64,000 bases of DNA from Pseudomonas sp. StFLB209 (GCF_000829415.1 NZ_AP014637.1:5349001-5413000); one strand, 5' to 3'; shown: positions 18,799-27,617, numbered from the stretch's first letter. Numbers and translations are program-made. Notes: a model not told the origin generated them from the letters alone.

Positions 18799-18984
18799 CG
18801 GGCGTTCCTCCATGCAGTAATCGGTACCAACATACCCTATTGCGATGGAGGGTTGCCAAGCGGTTGAAGTTCACAGAATTGAACGCCGGTGAACGGAGAA
18901 CGCGACTCAAGCCCGATAGTGTTCGGTTAAACGCTGCACACTTCTATCGGAGCTACCTTGGTATGGGCGGCACTCCGACGAAGA

Positions 18985-19056
18985 GCCCGACAAAGCCACC
19001 ACCGATGCAATGCAGCGAATGTGCCGCCGCCCTCGCGAGCAAGCTCGCGCCTACAG
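18985..19056. repeat. Dispersed repeat / REP-like unit
   Basis: Contains GCGAATGTGCCGCCG and the palindromic core CGCGAGCAAGCTCGCG. Related sequence is found at 27561-27615 (inverted), 49295-49368 and 60962-61050. It lies just downstream of the nitronate monooxygenase stop. Confidence 0.65.
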
Positions 19057-20109
19057 GCCTTGCCACTCCTGCACCAGCAACTCAACCAGTTCGCGGGCCG
19101 GCAGCTGGCGGGCCAGCGGTGCGCCCTGCCCGGCCCAATGCGCAGCAAACTCATCGCTGCCGGCCCTGGCCGCTGCGCCATTGAGCTGCTTGGCCGCATC
19201 ATAGGCCAGCGGATAAGCCGCAGGCTGCACACCGCCCCGCTCGGCATGCTCGATAAACCGATTGACGATGCCCCGCGCCGGACGCCCGGACAGCGTGGCG
19301 GTCAGGCGGGTCACAGCCGCGCGCGGGCTTTTCAGATTGGCGCGATAACCCTGGTTGGCCGCCGACTCGGGGCAGAGGATAAAAGCCGTACCCAGTTGCG
19401 CGGCAGCCGCCCCTAGATCCAGCGCAGCCCGAATCCCCTGGCCGTCCATGATGCCGCCAGCGGCAATGATCGGCAGGTCGATGTGGTTGGCCAGCAACCG
19501 CACCAGCACCGAAGTGCTCAACCGCTCATCAACCGCCTGCGGGTCGAACATCCCGCGGTGCCCGCCGGCCTCGATGCCTTGAGCAACGATGCCATCAAAG
19601 CCCAGCTGTTGGATCTGCAGTGCCTCGGGCAGATTGGTGGCACTGGCCAGGGTGAAAATTCCGGCCTGTTTGAACGCTTGCAGTTGCGCGGCAGACGGCA
19701 GGCCGAAATGAAAACTGACCACCGCCGGGCGCGTGTCGAGCAACATCTCGAACAGTTGATCATCGGTGGCAAAGCTTTTGTAGATTTCGTCCAGAGCAGC
19801 CGGCGGCTCCACGGCAAACTCATCGAACAACGGCTGCAAGTGCCTGAGCCAGGCCTGCTCGCGCGCAGCATCGCGCACGGCGGGCGCATGACAGAACACA
19901 TTGACGTTGAATGGCCGGTCGGTCAGTGCCTGGGTCTGCTCGATCATCTGCCGGGCCTGGGCCACCGTGCTGGCGCCGATGCCCAGCGAGCCCAGCGCAC
20001 CTGCATTCGATACCGCCGCTGCCAGTTCAGGCGTGGCAACTCCGGCCATGGGCGCCTGGATGATCGGATGGGTGCCCAGCCGGGCAGTAAATGCGTTAGC
20101 AAAACTCAT
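19051..20109 (-). CDS. Nitronate monooxygenase (2-nitropropane dioxygenase-type flavoprotein)
   Basis: 352 aa. Start 20109 has GGTGGAG upstream. FMN-dependent TIM-barrel enzymes of this family oxidise alkyl nitronates such as propionate 3-nitronate, giving protection from nitro toxins. Motifs: [20 protein letters not shown] at the N-terminus, [24 protein letters not shown] (conserved catalytic-region His), [13 protein letters not shown] and [12 protein letters not shown] (phosphate binding). A divergent LysR gene with a strong palindrome between them probably controls it. Physiological substrate not proven. Confidence 0.88.
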   Translation of the reverse strand: MSFANAFTARLGTHPIIQAPMAGVATPELAAAVSNAGALGSLGIGASTVAQARQMIEQTQALTDRPFNVNVFCHAPAVRDAAREQAWLRHLQPLFDEFAVEPPAALDEIYKSFATDDQLFEMLLDTRPAVVSFHFGLPSAAQLQAFKQAGIFTLASATNLPEALQIQQLGFDGIVAQGIEAGGHRGMFDPQAVDERLSTSVLVRLLANHIDLPIIAAGGIMDGQGIRAALDLGAAAAQLGTAFILCPESAANQGYRANLKSPRAAVTRLTATLSGRPARGIVNRFIEHAERGGVQPAAYPLAYDAAKQLNGAAARAGSDEFAAHWAGQGAPLARQLPARELVELLVQEWQGL

Positions 20110-20158
20110 GATCGGCTCCACCGGATGCTCAAGTAAAACGGCGATTGATAATTATCAT

Positions 20159-20190
20159 ATTGAGAATAATATAGTCACATTATTCTTCAA
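20159..20190. promoter_or_regulatory. LysR operator palindrome
   Basis: ATTGAGAATAAT and ATTATTCTTCAA form a nearly perfect inverted repeat with an 8-bp centre, in the AT-rich gap between the divergent nitronate monooxygenase and LysR genes. It abuts the LysR start. Confidence 0.65.
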
Positions 20191-20202
20191 TGGTGAATTT
20201 AA

Positions 20203-21117
20203 TTGGATCTGGAAAGCCTGCGCATTTTCGACGCTGTGGCCGCCGAGCTGAGCATCACTCGCGCCGCCGCGCGCCTGGGTCGAGCGGCCTCGAATGTCAC
20301 CACGCGCATCCAGCAACTGGAAGCAGAGCTTGCCACCGAGCTGTTCATTCGCAGTGGTAAACGCATCGCCCTGTCGCCGGCCGGCCAGCAGTTCCTGAGC
20401 TACGCCCGGCGCATGCTGGCGCTGGAGGATGAAGCACGGCAGATGCTCAACGGCAGCGCCGAGGGCGGCAGCCTGCGGGTCGGCAGCATGGAAAGCACCG
20501 CCGCCAGTCGCTTGCCTGAGCCGCTGGCCGCCTACAGCCTGGCTTATCCGCAAACCCGTTTACTGATCAGCACCGGCCCCTCGGTGGTGCTGCTCGAACA
20601 GCTTCGTCAGGGCTTGCTCGACTGCGCCTTCGTGGCCTTGCCCGAAGATTTGAACGATGAACTGGCGATGGCCACCAGCGGCTTGCGAGGCATGCAACTC
20701 TGGCAAGAACAACTGCTGCTCCTGCTGCCAGCCAGCGAGGCTGAAGTGCAAAAACCTGCTCAGGTACGCACTCGCACCTTGGCGGCGTTCAAATCCGGTT
20801 GCACGTATCGGGCGCTGGCCGAGCAGGCGCTGCAAACGGCCAATGATCCGCGCTGGCAGTTTCAGGAATTGGGCTCTTATCACGCCATGCTGGCCTGTGT
20901 GGCCGCAGGTGCGGCGGTGACGGTGTTGCCGCGCAGCGTCTTGCAACTGTGCCAATACCCGGTGCAGTTGCCGACTCTGGACCTCGGCAACCGCACGACC
21001 TGGCTGGTGTGGCGAAGGGGCTATGCCACACCGGCATTTGAACGTTTTGCCGAAATAATTCGGCACCATGCAGGAGCGGCTTCAGCCGCGAACAGAGTGC
21101 AACCGCTTCATGACTAG
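20203..21117 (+). CDS. LysR-family regulator with TTG start
   Basis: 304 aa. The conserved N-terminus (DLESLRIFDAVAAELSITRA, then SNVTTRIQQLEAELATELFI) follows a TTG codon at 20203 with GGTGA upstream, and no ATG fits. The effector domain starts near SLRVGSMEST. It is divergent from the nitronate monooxygenase gene and probably regulates it. The last about 17 codons run through a REP-type palindrome (21071-21092), so the C-terminal tail (AGAASAANRVQPLHD) is repeat-derived. Confidence 0.88.
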   Translation: MDLESLRIFDAVAAELSITRAAARLGRAASNVTTRIQQLEAELATELFIRSGKRIALSPAGQQFLSYARRMLALEDEARQMLNGSAEGGSLRVGSMESTAASRLPEPLAAYSLAYPQTRLLISTGPSVVLLEQLRQGLLDCAFVALPEDLNDELAMATSGLRGMQLWQEQLLLLLPASEAEVQKPAQVRTRTLAAFKSGCTYRALAEQALQTANDPRWQFQELGSYHAMLACVAAGAAVTVLPRSVLQLCQYPVQLPTLDLGNRTTWLVWRRGYATPAFERFAEIIRHHAGAASAANRVQPLHD

Positions 21118-21135
21118 GGTCGCGAAAGCGCTGTA

Positions 21136-21660
21136 TCAGTCTTCGCAGAACCTCAACCGGTTACCGAACGGGTCATGCACTTCCAGCAGCCGCCCCCAGG
21201 CCTGCTCGACGATTTGCGGGCGTCCGTAGCCGTATTGCTTGGCGTGCAGCTCATCGCGCAGCGCCTCGACACCCTGCATCGGAATGAAAATGGTCGCGCC
21301 GGGGCTGGCATCGCCATGGTGTTCGGACAAGTGCAGTTGCAGGCCATCGCGTACGATACCCAGGTACAGCGGCAGGCCTGGCTCGAAGCGGTGTTCGAAC
21401 TCGACACTGAAACCCAGGAAATCCAGATAGAACTCCCGCGCCTTGGCTTCGTCGAAGCTGCGCAGGATCGGGATTGGTTTGGCGAAGCTGATCGCGGCCG
21501 GTGCAGACTGCTCGGGCAGCCGCGCTGCCGCAACATTCCAGTCCTTGTAACCCAACTGTTGGGCGACCAGTTCCAGCGCGGCGCTATGCGAAAGTACGCT
21601 ATCGGGCAACGCAGCGCGCAAGCGCTTGGCCATTTGTTTGGCCTGTTCAATGGTGATCAT
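21136..21660 (-). CDS. Glyoxalase/bleomycin-resistance superfamily protein
   Basis: 174 aa. Start 21660 (MITIEQAKQMAKRL) is chosen for the GGAGAG site; the longer frame is not supported. Residues 1-50 form a small helical domain (HSAALELVAQQLGYKDWNVA) often found before the VOC fold. Residues 60-174 are a VOC domain (PILRSFDEAKAREFYLDFLG, LHLSEHHGDASPG, EVHDPFGNRLRF) with metal-ligand candidates His and Glu. Members bind drugs or act as metal-dependent isomerases. The exact reaction is not predictable. Confidence 0.85.
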   Translation of the reverse strand: MITIEQAKQMAKRLRAALPDSVLSHSAALELVAQQLGYKDWNVAAARLPEQSAPAAISFAKPIPILRSFDEAKAREFYLDFLGFSVEFEHRFEPGLPLYLGIVRDGLQLHLSEHHGDASPGATIFIPMQGVEALRDELHAKQYGYGRPQIVEQAWGRLLEVHDPFGNRLRFCED

Positions 21661-21897
21661 CACAGCTCTCCGGTCAAGGCAGTCCGGTGCCCGCATTGCC
21701 AAGCCTCGACGCTTGAAAGCAGCGATAGGGTTGGGTGTGTACAGCGATGCTTTCACCTTCCTGGCCGGTAGAAGACGCAGGGCGAGCGGCGGGCAGCATC
21801 AGGCCGGTGCTGATGCTACACCTTGCCAGACGTGCGGGGAACCCGCCGTGGCACCGGCCCTGACCTTTCGCTTTACAGCCCGATGCCCTACCATGCC

Positions 21898-22083
21898 GCT
21901 CGCCGGTTTCCACCAGGAATTAATAGGGAATCCGTCGCTCATCAGGTTGCTCGGCCATCTGACCCGCGAACCGGAACTGCCCCCGCAACTGTAGGTGCCG
22001 AGCCTGCTCCACGATGCCACTGGGTCAAACGATCCGGGAAGGCCGGAGCCGGGCCTGGACGCGCCAGTCAGGAGACCTGCCGG
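21898..22083 (+). promoter_or_regulatory. Cobalamin riboswitch
   Basis: The sequence carries the conserved blocks in order: AATAGGGAATCC, GAACTGCCCCCGCAACTGTA, GCCACTGGG, GGGAAGGCC and the B12 box GCCAGTCAGGAGACCTGCC. The usual response is to lower expression when adenosylcobalamin is plentiful. Downstream, short hairpins near 22108-22145 may form the expression platform. It controls the substrate-binding protein and pseudoazurin genes. Confidence 0.93.
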
Positions 22084-22219
22084 CAAAAAATCAACCAACC
22101 GGCGGGGTGTCCGGGATGGACATCCGCGCCCGGCTCCGGGTGCAGCCCTGTGTTTATGGGGCTTATCGATGCCTGTCCGGGCGCCTGCCTTTGTGCAGCT
22201 TCGACAGGAGTACCGCAGC

Positions 22220-23233
22220 ATGCTCGCTCGCCTTATCACCCTGGCCGCCACGTTCAGCCTTGCCGGTCTGGCCCAGGCCGCCGCCACCCAGTACCCGTTG
22301 ACCATCGATAACTGTGGCAAGCCACAGACTTTCGCCCAGGCTCCCGAGCGCGCCGTCACCATCGGCCAGGCCGGCACGGAAATTCTTTATTCGCTGGGGC
22401 TGGGCGACAAACTGGTGGGCACCTCGTTGTGGTTCAACAATGTGCTGCCGGAGTTCAAGGCGCAGAACGACAAGGTCGAGCGCCTGGCCGACAACGATCC
22501 GAGCTTCGAGGCGGTGATCGGCAAGCGGCCGCAACTGCTGACCGTGCAGTTCGAGTGGATGGTCGGCCCCCAAGGGGTGGTCGGCACCCGTGAGCAATTC
22601 AGCGACCTGAAGATCCCCACCTACCTGCTGCCTTCGGACTGTGAAGGCAAGGACAACCTGGTCGGCGCCGACGGCACCCGCACGCAAAACTTCCAGATCG
22701 ACACCATCTATAAAAGCGTCAGCCAGTTGGCCGAGATTTTCGATGTGCAGGAGCGTGGCCAGCAGTTGAACACCGAGCTGAAGGGACGCCTGGACAACGC
22801 CACCCGTCAACTGGCTGGCAAGGACCTGAGCAACACCAGTGCGGTGTTCTGGTTCTCCAGCGCTGACCTGGAAATCGACCCGTACGTCGCCGGTCGCCAG
22901 GGTGTTGCCGACTTCATGCTGCAGACCCTGGGCGTGCGCAACGTGGTCGAGTCCAGTGAAGAATGGCCAACCGTGGGCTGGGAAACCCTGGCCAAGGCCA
23001 ACCCGACCTGGATCATCATTGCGCGCATGGACCGTCGGCGTTTCCCGGCGGATGACTTCCAGAAAAAGCTGGAGTTTCTCCACAAAGACCCGGTGACCAA
23101 AAACATGGATGCGGTGAAGAACAACCGCATCATCATCCTCGACGCTGACGCCATGCAGGCTGGTGTGCGCCTGTTCCGTGGCCTGGAAACCCTGGCCAGC
23201 GCGTTTGCCAGTGGCAAGGCCGAACAGCCATGA
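22220..23233 (+). CDS. ABC substrate-binding protein under B12 riboswitch control
   Basis: 337 aa. Start 22220 (MLARLITLAATF) follows AGGAG and gives a signal peptide cleaved after GLAQA/AATQY. The fold is the class III (BtuF/FhuD-like) periplasmic binding type: PERAVTIGQAGTEILYSLGL near the N-terminus, a long central helix (ISQLAEIF region) and VGWETLAKANPTWII in the second lobe. The riboswitch suggests a cobalt corrinoid or cobalt-chelate ligand. No permease or ATPase gene is adjacent, so partners must be elsewhere. Overlaps the next gene by 4 nt (ATGA). Confidence 0.88.
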   Translation: MLARLITLAATFSLAGLAQAAATQYPLTIDNCGKPQTFAQAPERAVTIGQAGTEILYSLGLGDKLVGTSLWFNNVLPEFKAQNDKVERLADNDPSFEAVIGKRPQLLTVQFEWMVGPQGVVGTREQFSDLKIPTYLLPSDCEGKDNLVGADGTRTQNFQIDTIYKSVSQLAEIFDVQERGQQLNTELKGRLDNATRQLAGKDLSNTSAVFWFSSADLEIDPYVAGRQGVADFMLQTLGVRNVVESSEEWPTVGWETLAKANPTWIIIARMDRRRFPADDFQKKLEFLHKDPVTKNMDAVKNNRIIILDADAMQAGVRLFRGLETLASAFASGKAEQP

Positions 23234-23658
23234 GACGTTTGGCCTGCTGGCTGCTGCTCGGTATCGCACTGCCAGCGACAGCAGAAGTCTGGGAAGTCAA
23301 AATGCTCACCCGTGGCGCCGAGGGCGCCATGGTCTATGAACCGGATCACCTGCACATCGCTGCCGGTGATACGGTGCGATTTCTGCCCACCCAGAGCGGC
23401 CATAACGCGGCCAGCCTGACGGGCCTGCTACCGCAGGGCGCCGATGCCTTCAAAAGCCCGTTGAACAAGCCGTTCGAACACACTTTCAGCGTGCCGGGAC
23501 TGTACGGCGTGCAGTGCATTCCGCATCTGGCTATGGGCATGGTCATGCTGATTCAGGTGGGTGAAGCAAATAGCCAGGCAGGTCTGCCAGATGACCTGCC
23601 GGCGCGGGCCAAAGAGCGTTTTGCTACGCAACTGCAGAATTTGCGGGCTTCACGCTAA
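23230..23658 (+). CDS. Pseudoazurin-like cupredoxin
   Basis: 142 aa, signal peptide cleaved near ALPATA/EVWEV. A type 1 blue-copper electron carrier of the periplasm: the four copper ligands are visible as His in QSGHNAAS, Cys and His in GVQCIPHLAMGMVM, and the Met in the same loop. Overlap by ATGA with the binding-protein gene shows translational coupling, so it is also under the cobalamin riboswitch. Pseudoazurins usually feed nitrite reductases or amine dehydrogenases; a link to B12 is unusual. Confidence 0.88.
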   Translation: MRRLACWLLLGIALPATAEVWEVKMLTRGAEGAMVYEPDHLHIAAGDTVRFLPTQSGHNAASLTGLLPQGADAFKSPLNKPFEHTFSVPGLYGVQCIPHLAMGMVMLIQVGEANSQAGLPDDLPARAKERFATQLQNLRASR

Positions 23659-23740
23659 GTTGGTGGACGCGCCATTGCATTCGTCGGCTGAGCCGACTCC
23701 CACCGGGCCGCGCCGCCCTTAACTGATCGGCATTATCCCG

Positions 23741-23799
23741 TAGGAGCGGCTTTAGCCGCGAAGGCTTCCCGGCTAAAGCGGATCGCCGCCCGGCCGGTC
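23741..23799. repeat. REP element pair between convergent genes
   Basis: TAGGAGCGGCTTTAGCCGCG stem followed by GGCTAAAGCGGATCGCCGCC and CGGCCGGTC; the same composite as 27438-27496, inverted relative to 14315-14374. It lies between pseudoazurin and cobF stops. Confidence 0.85.
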
Positions 23800-24556
23800 A
23801 TTCAGGCCGTTTAAGCAGGCAGGTGTCCATGATCCAGCCATTGGCTGCCCTGGCCTGCTCACGCAGCCGCTCAATGTCTTGAACCACATCATGCAGCTTG
23901 CCTGAAACGAGGATTTCATCTTCCGTGCCCAGGTAAGCGCCCCAGTAGACCTCCAGATCCTGGTCAACCAGACTGTGCAAGCCATTCCCGGCATCGAGCA
24001 TCACCACCACACTGTCGACATTATCGGCAAAGCCTTCGGCCACAAGCCGCCCGGGGGTGATCGCGATCGAGCGACCGATATTGTTGAGTGCCACCTTGTG
24101 CTGTGCGGCCAGGGCCTGGACGCTGCTGATGCCGGGAATCACCTGATAATCCAGCGCGTGACGCCCGCTCCGGCTGATGGCTTCGATGATACGGATCGTG
24201 CTGTCATACAACGACGGATCGCCCCAGACCAGAAACGCCCCGCACTGCCCGTCTTGCAGCTCTTCGTCAATCAGCCGCTCGAAGACCAACTGTTTGGCCG
24301 CATTGAGTTCAGCGACGCTCTGCCGGTAATCTTCAGCGTCACCTGCCCGTGACGGGCTCGGCGCTTCGACCATGCGGTAGTCACGGTCCTTGATGTAACG
24401 CTCGCAGATGTCCCGCCGCAGCTGATTGAGCTTGCCCTTGCTCAGGCCTTTATCCATCAGGAAGAACACATCCACCTGATTCAGCGCGTTAACGGCCTGG
24501 ACAGTGAGGTAGTCCGGGTTGCCGGCACCGATGCCAATGATCAGGATGGTTTTCAT
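23798..24556 (-). CDS. cobF: Precorrin-6A synthase (deacetylating)
   Basis: 252 aa. Start 24556 has a strong GGAGGTG. CobF methylates precorrin-5 at C1 with S-adenosylmethionine and releases the acetyl group, in the aerobic cobalamin route. The tetrapyrrole methylase fold shows as LIIGIGAGNPDYLTVQAVNA (SAM site), VFFLMDKGLSKGKL, FLVWGDPSLYDSTIRI and YQVIPGISSVQALAA. It stands apart from a cob operon but near a B12 riboswitch locus. The stop lies inside the REP region. Confidence 0.93.
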   Translation of the reverse strand: MKTILIIGIGAGNPDYLTVQAVNALNQVDVFFLMDKGLSKGKLNQLRRDICERYIKDRDYRMVEAPSPSRAGDAEDYRQSVAELNAAKQLVFERLIDEELQDGQCGAFLVWGDPSLYDSTIRIIEAISRSGRHALDYQVIPGISSVQALAAQHKVALNNIGRSIAITPGRLVAEGFADNVDSVVVMLDAGNGLHSLVDQDLEVYWGAYLGTEDEILVSGKLHDVVQDIERLREQARAANGWIMDTCLLKRPE

Positions 24557-24609
24557 GACACCTCCAGCCAGCACAACCACCGGAACCTTTGGGCTTCAAG
24601 CGGCCACGC

Positions 24610-25737
24610 TTAGGCCGCGCAGCTCTGTGCCGGGGTCGCGGTGACAGACTCTGGCCAGTTGAGCGCCTTGGCCAGCACGGCAACCTCAGCGCACTTTTGC
24701 ACGGCGCTGGCCAGCCCGCCGTGCCGTCCGGCATCAGGCAGGCCATCACCGGCTGCGGCGGCCGGACCGTGCAGCAACGAGCACGATGGCGCGACCCACA
24801 GGCGTTCACCAAGCCGTTCGTGAGCATGGCGCAACAGCGCCAGCGCCCGGTCCAGATCGCAGCGTTGCGGCTGACGAGCGTCGACCAGCCCCAGCGACAG
24901 GATCTTGTATGCCGGCAAGCGGTCGAGAATCACCGGGTAACGGGCCGGGGCGCAAGCCAGGTCGATGTGCAGGCCATCGACCGGTAATCCGGCGGCCAGG
25001 CCAAGGTTGTCTTCCAGGCCACCGAAATAAGTGGCGACCAGCTTCTTCAGCGGTTCGCGCTGCAGCAGGTTGTAGACGCGCTCATAGGCATTTTTCCACT
25101 CCTGCGGCAGGTCGAGCACCAGGATCGGCTCATCGATCTGCACCCACTCGACACCCTGGGCAGCCAGGCGCTGAAAGATCTGGCCATACAGCGGCAGCAG
25201 GCGGTCGACCAGTTCCAGTTTGTTGAACGCCTGGTCCTTGGCCTTGCCCAGCCACAGGTAAGTCAGCGGGCCGATCACCACCGGTTTGACCGCATACCCC
25301 AGCGCATGGGCTTCGTCGACTTCTTCGAACAACTGCTCCCAGCTCAGGGAAAACGCTTGATCGGCGCTGAACTCAGGGACCAGATAGTGCTCCTGAGTGT
25401 CAAACCACCGGCTCATGTCGTCGGCAGTGGCGTCACGGGCCATGCTGAACAGCGTCTGTAACGTCGGCCTGAATTCGCCTTTGCTACGTACATGCGGCGC
25501 GACCACACCGAACATCAGCGAGTGGCTCAGCACCTGGTCGTACCAGGCGAAATCACCCACCGGCAACAGCTCGATACCGGCCCCCTTTTGCATTTGCCAG
25601 TGCGCGCTACGCAACGCTCGGCCTTTGGCACGCAACCCGGCTTCGTCGAGCTCGCCGTTACAGAAGGCCTCACGCGCCTTGTTCAGTTCATGGTCGCGGC
25701 CAGAGCGCGGAAAACCCAGATTATGTGCCAGGGCCAT
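24610..25737 (-). CDS. MetE N-terminal half only (catalytic half absent)
   Basis: 375 aa; AAGGA lies upstream of ATG 25737. It matches the N-terminal barrel of cobalamin-independent methionine synthase: AHNLGFPRSGRDHELNKA, LLPVGDFAWYDQVLSHSLMF, PVVIGPLTYLWLGKAK, WVQIDEPILVLDLP and LWVAPSCSLLHGP. Full MetE is about 750-770 aa. This protein stops just after AVQKCAEVAVLAKALN, so the C-terminal domain with the zinc ligands and catalytic site is missing. Only 53 nt remain before cobF, with no C-terminal remnant. It is either a truncated pseudogene or a specialised single-barrel protein; the body is free of stops, which favours the second or a recent deletion. Confidence 0.85.
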   Translation of the reverse strand: MALAHNLGFPRSGRDHELNKAREAFCNGELDEAGLRAKGRALRSAHWQMQKGAGIELLPVGDFAWYDQVLSHSLMFGVVAPHVRSKGEFRPTLQTLFSMARDATADDMSRWFDTQEHYLVPEFSADQAFSLSWEQLFEEVDEAHALGYAVKPVVIGPLTYLWLGKAKDQAFNKLELVDRLLPLYGQIFQRLAAQGVEWVQIDEPILVLDLPQEWKNAYERVYNLLQREPLKKLVATYFGGLEDNLGLAAGLPVDGLHIDLACAPARYPVILDRLPAYKILSLGLVDARQPQRCDLDRALALLRHAHERLGERLWVAPSCSLLHGPAAAAGDGLPDAGRHGGLASAVQKCAEVAVLAKALNWPESVTATPAQSCAA

Positions 25738-25801
25738 GGTGCAATCCTTCGGTGCAGATATTCGATGGCCAATTGTCGGCAAGCGCAGCGACTGAGACAA
25801 A

Positions 25802-25839
25802 CTCATATAATTTGAGATGAACTAGAGTTTTTCTCATAT
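25802..25839. promoter_or_regulatory. Candidate operator in the metE-like/MTHFR gap
   Basis: CTCATATAATTTGAG is a near-perfect inverted repeat, and CTCATAT recurs at 25833-25839, in the 215-bp divergent gap. No regulator gene is adjacent. A MetR-type site is possible but the consensus is not clear. Confidence 0.35.
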
Positions 25840-25952
25840 TCGCATTTATCCCCTGCTCAATCGCCGCTTGGCCGTTCTCGCCATGTCGCTCTCAGACAAC
25901 AGGCACCCACGCCACCAGTCGACAATAAGCGCCTTGCCCCACCGGTAGCGAC

Positions 25953-27452
25953 ATGATGATCAGCCTCAAGCAGGCCCTTAACGAGCAGCCTTTCGTTTGC
26001 CTCGTCGAATTCGTGCCCAAGCCCACCGCGAAAAGCTTCGAATCGTTCGAGACGCTGATGCAGCGCGGCGATTTCTGCGGCTGGCCGTTGCTCGGCACGA
26101 TTGCCGACCGGGTCGGCAGCCGTTTCGACCTGACGCCGCTGGATGCCTACAGCCGCCTGTCGCGTCCGGTGCCGGCGCTGGTGCATTTTTCCGGCAAGGA
26201 CCGCGAGCGCGCTGACCTACTCGGTCAGCTCGAACGCATCGACAATCTGGGTCTTGAGCAGTTGTTCATCGTCACCGGCGACCGGCTGCCCGGCCATGAG
26301 CCGGGCCAGCAGCCGGTGCGTTACCTGGAATCGGTATCGGCCTTGATGATCGCCCGGCAGGCGCGCCCACACTGGCTGCTGGGCGCGGCGCTGAACCCGT
26401 TCAAGTACCGCGAAGAAGAAAGCGGCGCGCAGTATTTCAAGGCTGAGAAAAAGCTCAAGGCCGGTGCGGATTTTCTCAGCCTGCAACTGGGCTTCGATGC
26501 GCAAAAGCATCTCGAAGCCCTGGCCTGGATGCGCCGCCAACCCTCGCCCAAGCCAATGCTGGCCTGTGTCATGGCCTTGACGGCAGGCCGGGCCAGGATG
26601 CTCGAGCATGTGGCCGGGACGGTGGTCAGCCCCTCGATGCTGGAGGCGGTGAACGCCGAGGCCGAAGTCTCGAAAGCGTTCGCTCAACAGCGCAGTATCA
26701 GCCGCCTGGGGTTGCAGATTGTCGGCCTGAAACTGATGGGCTATGCCGCAGTGGAGCTCTCTGGCGTACACGACGCCACGCAAATGCACGCGCTGGAGCA
26801 GGCGGTCAACGACTGGCAGGCGCAGATTACCGACCTTGAACAATGGTCCAGCGCCTGGCAGGCCAGTTGGCAGATGCCAGGGCTGGCACCGGTGAGCTTT
26901 CAGCCGGCCGGCGAAACCTGGCAACCGGGTCAATCGCAGGCCAGGGCCAGCAACAAAGAGCAGCTGCGTTACCACCTGATGGACGCCCTGCATCACCAGC
27001 TATTCAGCCGCACCACCTGGCTGAGCCGGGCATTTGGCTGGGCCGTGCGGCGGCCAGTGTGCGCGACGGCGGGTGGTGCGCGCCTGTTGCACCGCCTGGA
27101 GCGCAGTGCCAAACGCCCTATTGTTGGCTGCGATAGCTGTGGCCGCTGCCGCCTGCAAGACACCCTCTACGTGTGCCCCGAGACTTGCCCCAAAGGCCTG
27201 GCCAACGGGCCATGCGGCGGCACAAAGCTCAACCGCTGCGAATTTGGCGACCGCGAATGCATCCACAGCATCAAGTACCGCATCGCCAAGACTGTGCAGC
27301 AAACCGACGTGCTGAGCGACCGGCTGATTGCCTGCATCCCGGTCGAGACCCGGCATCGCAGCTCCTGGCCGCAGTGGTTTGAGGCCACCACGCCCTTGGT
27401 GGAAAGCACCCAAGAATTGACAACGACCAGTCGCTTGCAGGAGCCGCTTTAG
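25953..27452 (+). CDS. MTHFR-type reductase fused to cysteine-rich MTHFR C-terminal domain
   Basis: 499 aa. Residues 1-300 are a methylenetetrahydrofolate reductase-like barrel (FVCLVEFVPKPTAKSFESFE, LFIVTGDRLPGHEP, LLGAALNPFKYREEE, GADFLSLQLGFDAQKHLEAL). Residues about 385-440 form the MTHFR C-terminal (MetV-like) domain with many cysteines: CDSCGRCRLQDTLYVCPETC, then NGPCGG and NRCEFGDRECIH, suited to zinc or Fe-S binding. In anaerobes that domain is a separate subunit; here both are fused. It is divergent from the MetE-half gene, suggesting a joint methyl-folate role. The TAG stop lies inside a REP element. Confidence 0.8.
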   Translation: MMISLKQALNEQPFVCLVEFVPKPTAKSFESFETLMQRGDFCGWPLLGTIADRVGSRFDLTPLDAYSRLSRPVPALVHFSGKDRERADLLGQLERIDNLGLEQLFIVTGDRLPGHEPGQQPVRYLESVSALMIARQARPHWLLGAALNPFKYREEESGAQYFKAEKKLKAGADFLSLQLGFDAQKHLEALAWMRRQPSPKPMLACVMALTAGRARMLEHVAGTVVSPSMLEAVNAEAEVSKAFAQQRSISRLGLQIVGLKLMGYAAVELSGVHDATQMHALEQAVNDWQAQITDLEQWSSAWQASWQMPGLAPVSFQPAGETWQPGQSQARASNKEQLRYHLMDALHHQLFSRTTWLSRAFGWAVRRPVCATAGGARLLHRLERSAKRPIVGCDSCGRCRLQDTLYVCPETCPKGLANGPCGGTKLNRCEFGDRECIHSIKYRIAKTVQQTDVLSDRLIACIPVETRHRSSWPQWFEATTPLVESTQELTTTSRLQEPL

Positions 27453-27496
27453 CGGCGAAGGCTTCCCGGCTAAAACGGATCGCCGCCCGGCCGGTC
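27438..27496. repeat. REP element overlapping the MTHFR stop codon
   Basis: CAGGAGCCGCTTTAGCGGCG, then GGCTAAAACGGATCGCCGCC and CGGCCGGTC. The TAG of the stem loop serves as stop codon of the upstream gene. Confidence 0.8.
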
Positions 27497-27560
27497 CTAC
27501 GAGGTAATGCCGATCAGTTAAGGTTCAACGCGATCCGGTGGAAGTTGACTTGCCGAAGTG

Positions 27561-27615
27561 CCGGACCGCAACGAAGACGGCGGCACATTCACAAGATGCT
27601 GTGACGACACTAAAG
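27561..27615. repeat. Dispersed repeat, inverted copy
   Basis: On the minus strand this reads GTCACAGCATCTTGTGAATG followed by TGCCGCCGTCTTCG, the same unit as 49295-49368 and 60962-61050. It lies just after urtE. Confidence 0.65.
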
Positions 27616-27617
27616 AT

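Noticed and set aside
25738..25952. MetR box in the metE-like promoter gap
   Set aside because: No TGAA-N5-TTCA match was found; only a different inverted repeat is reported with low confidence.
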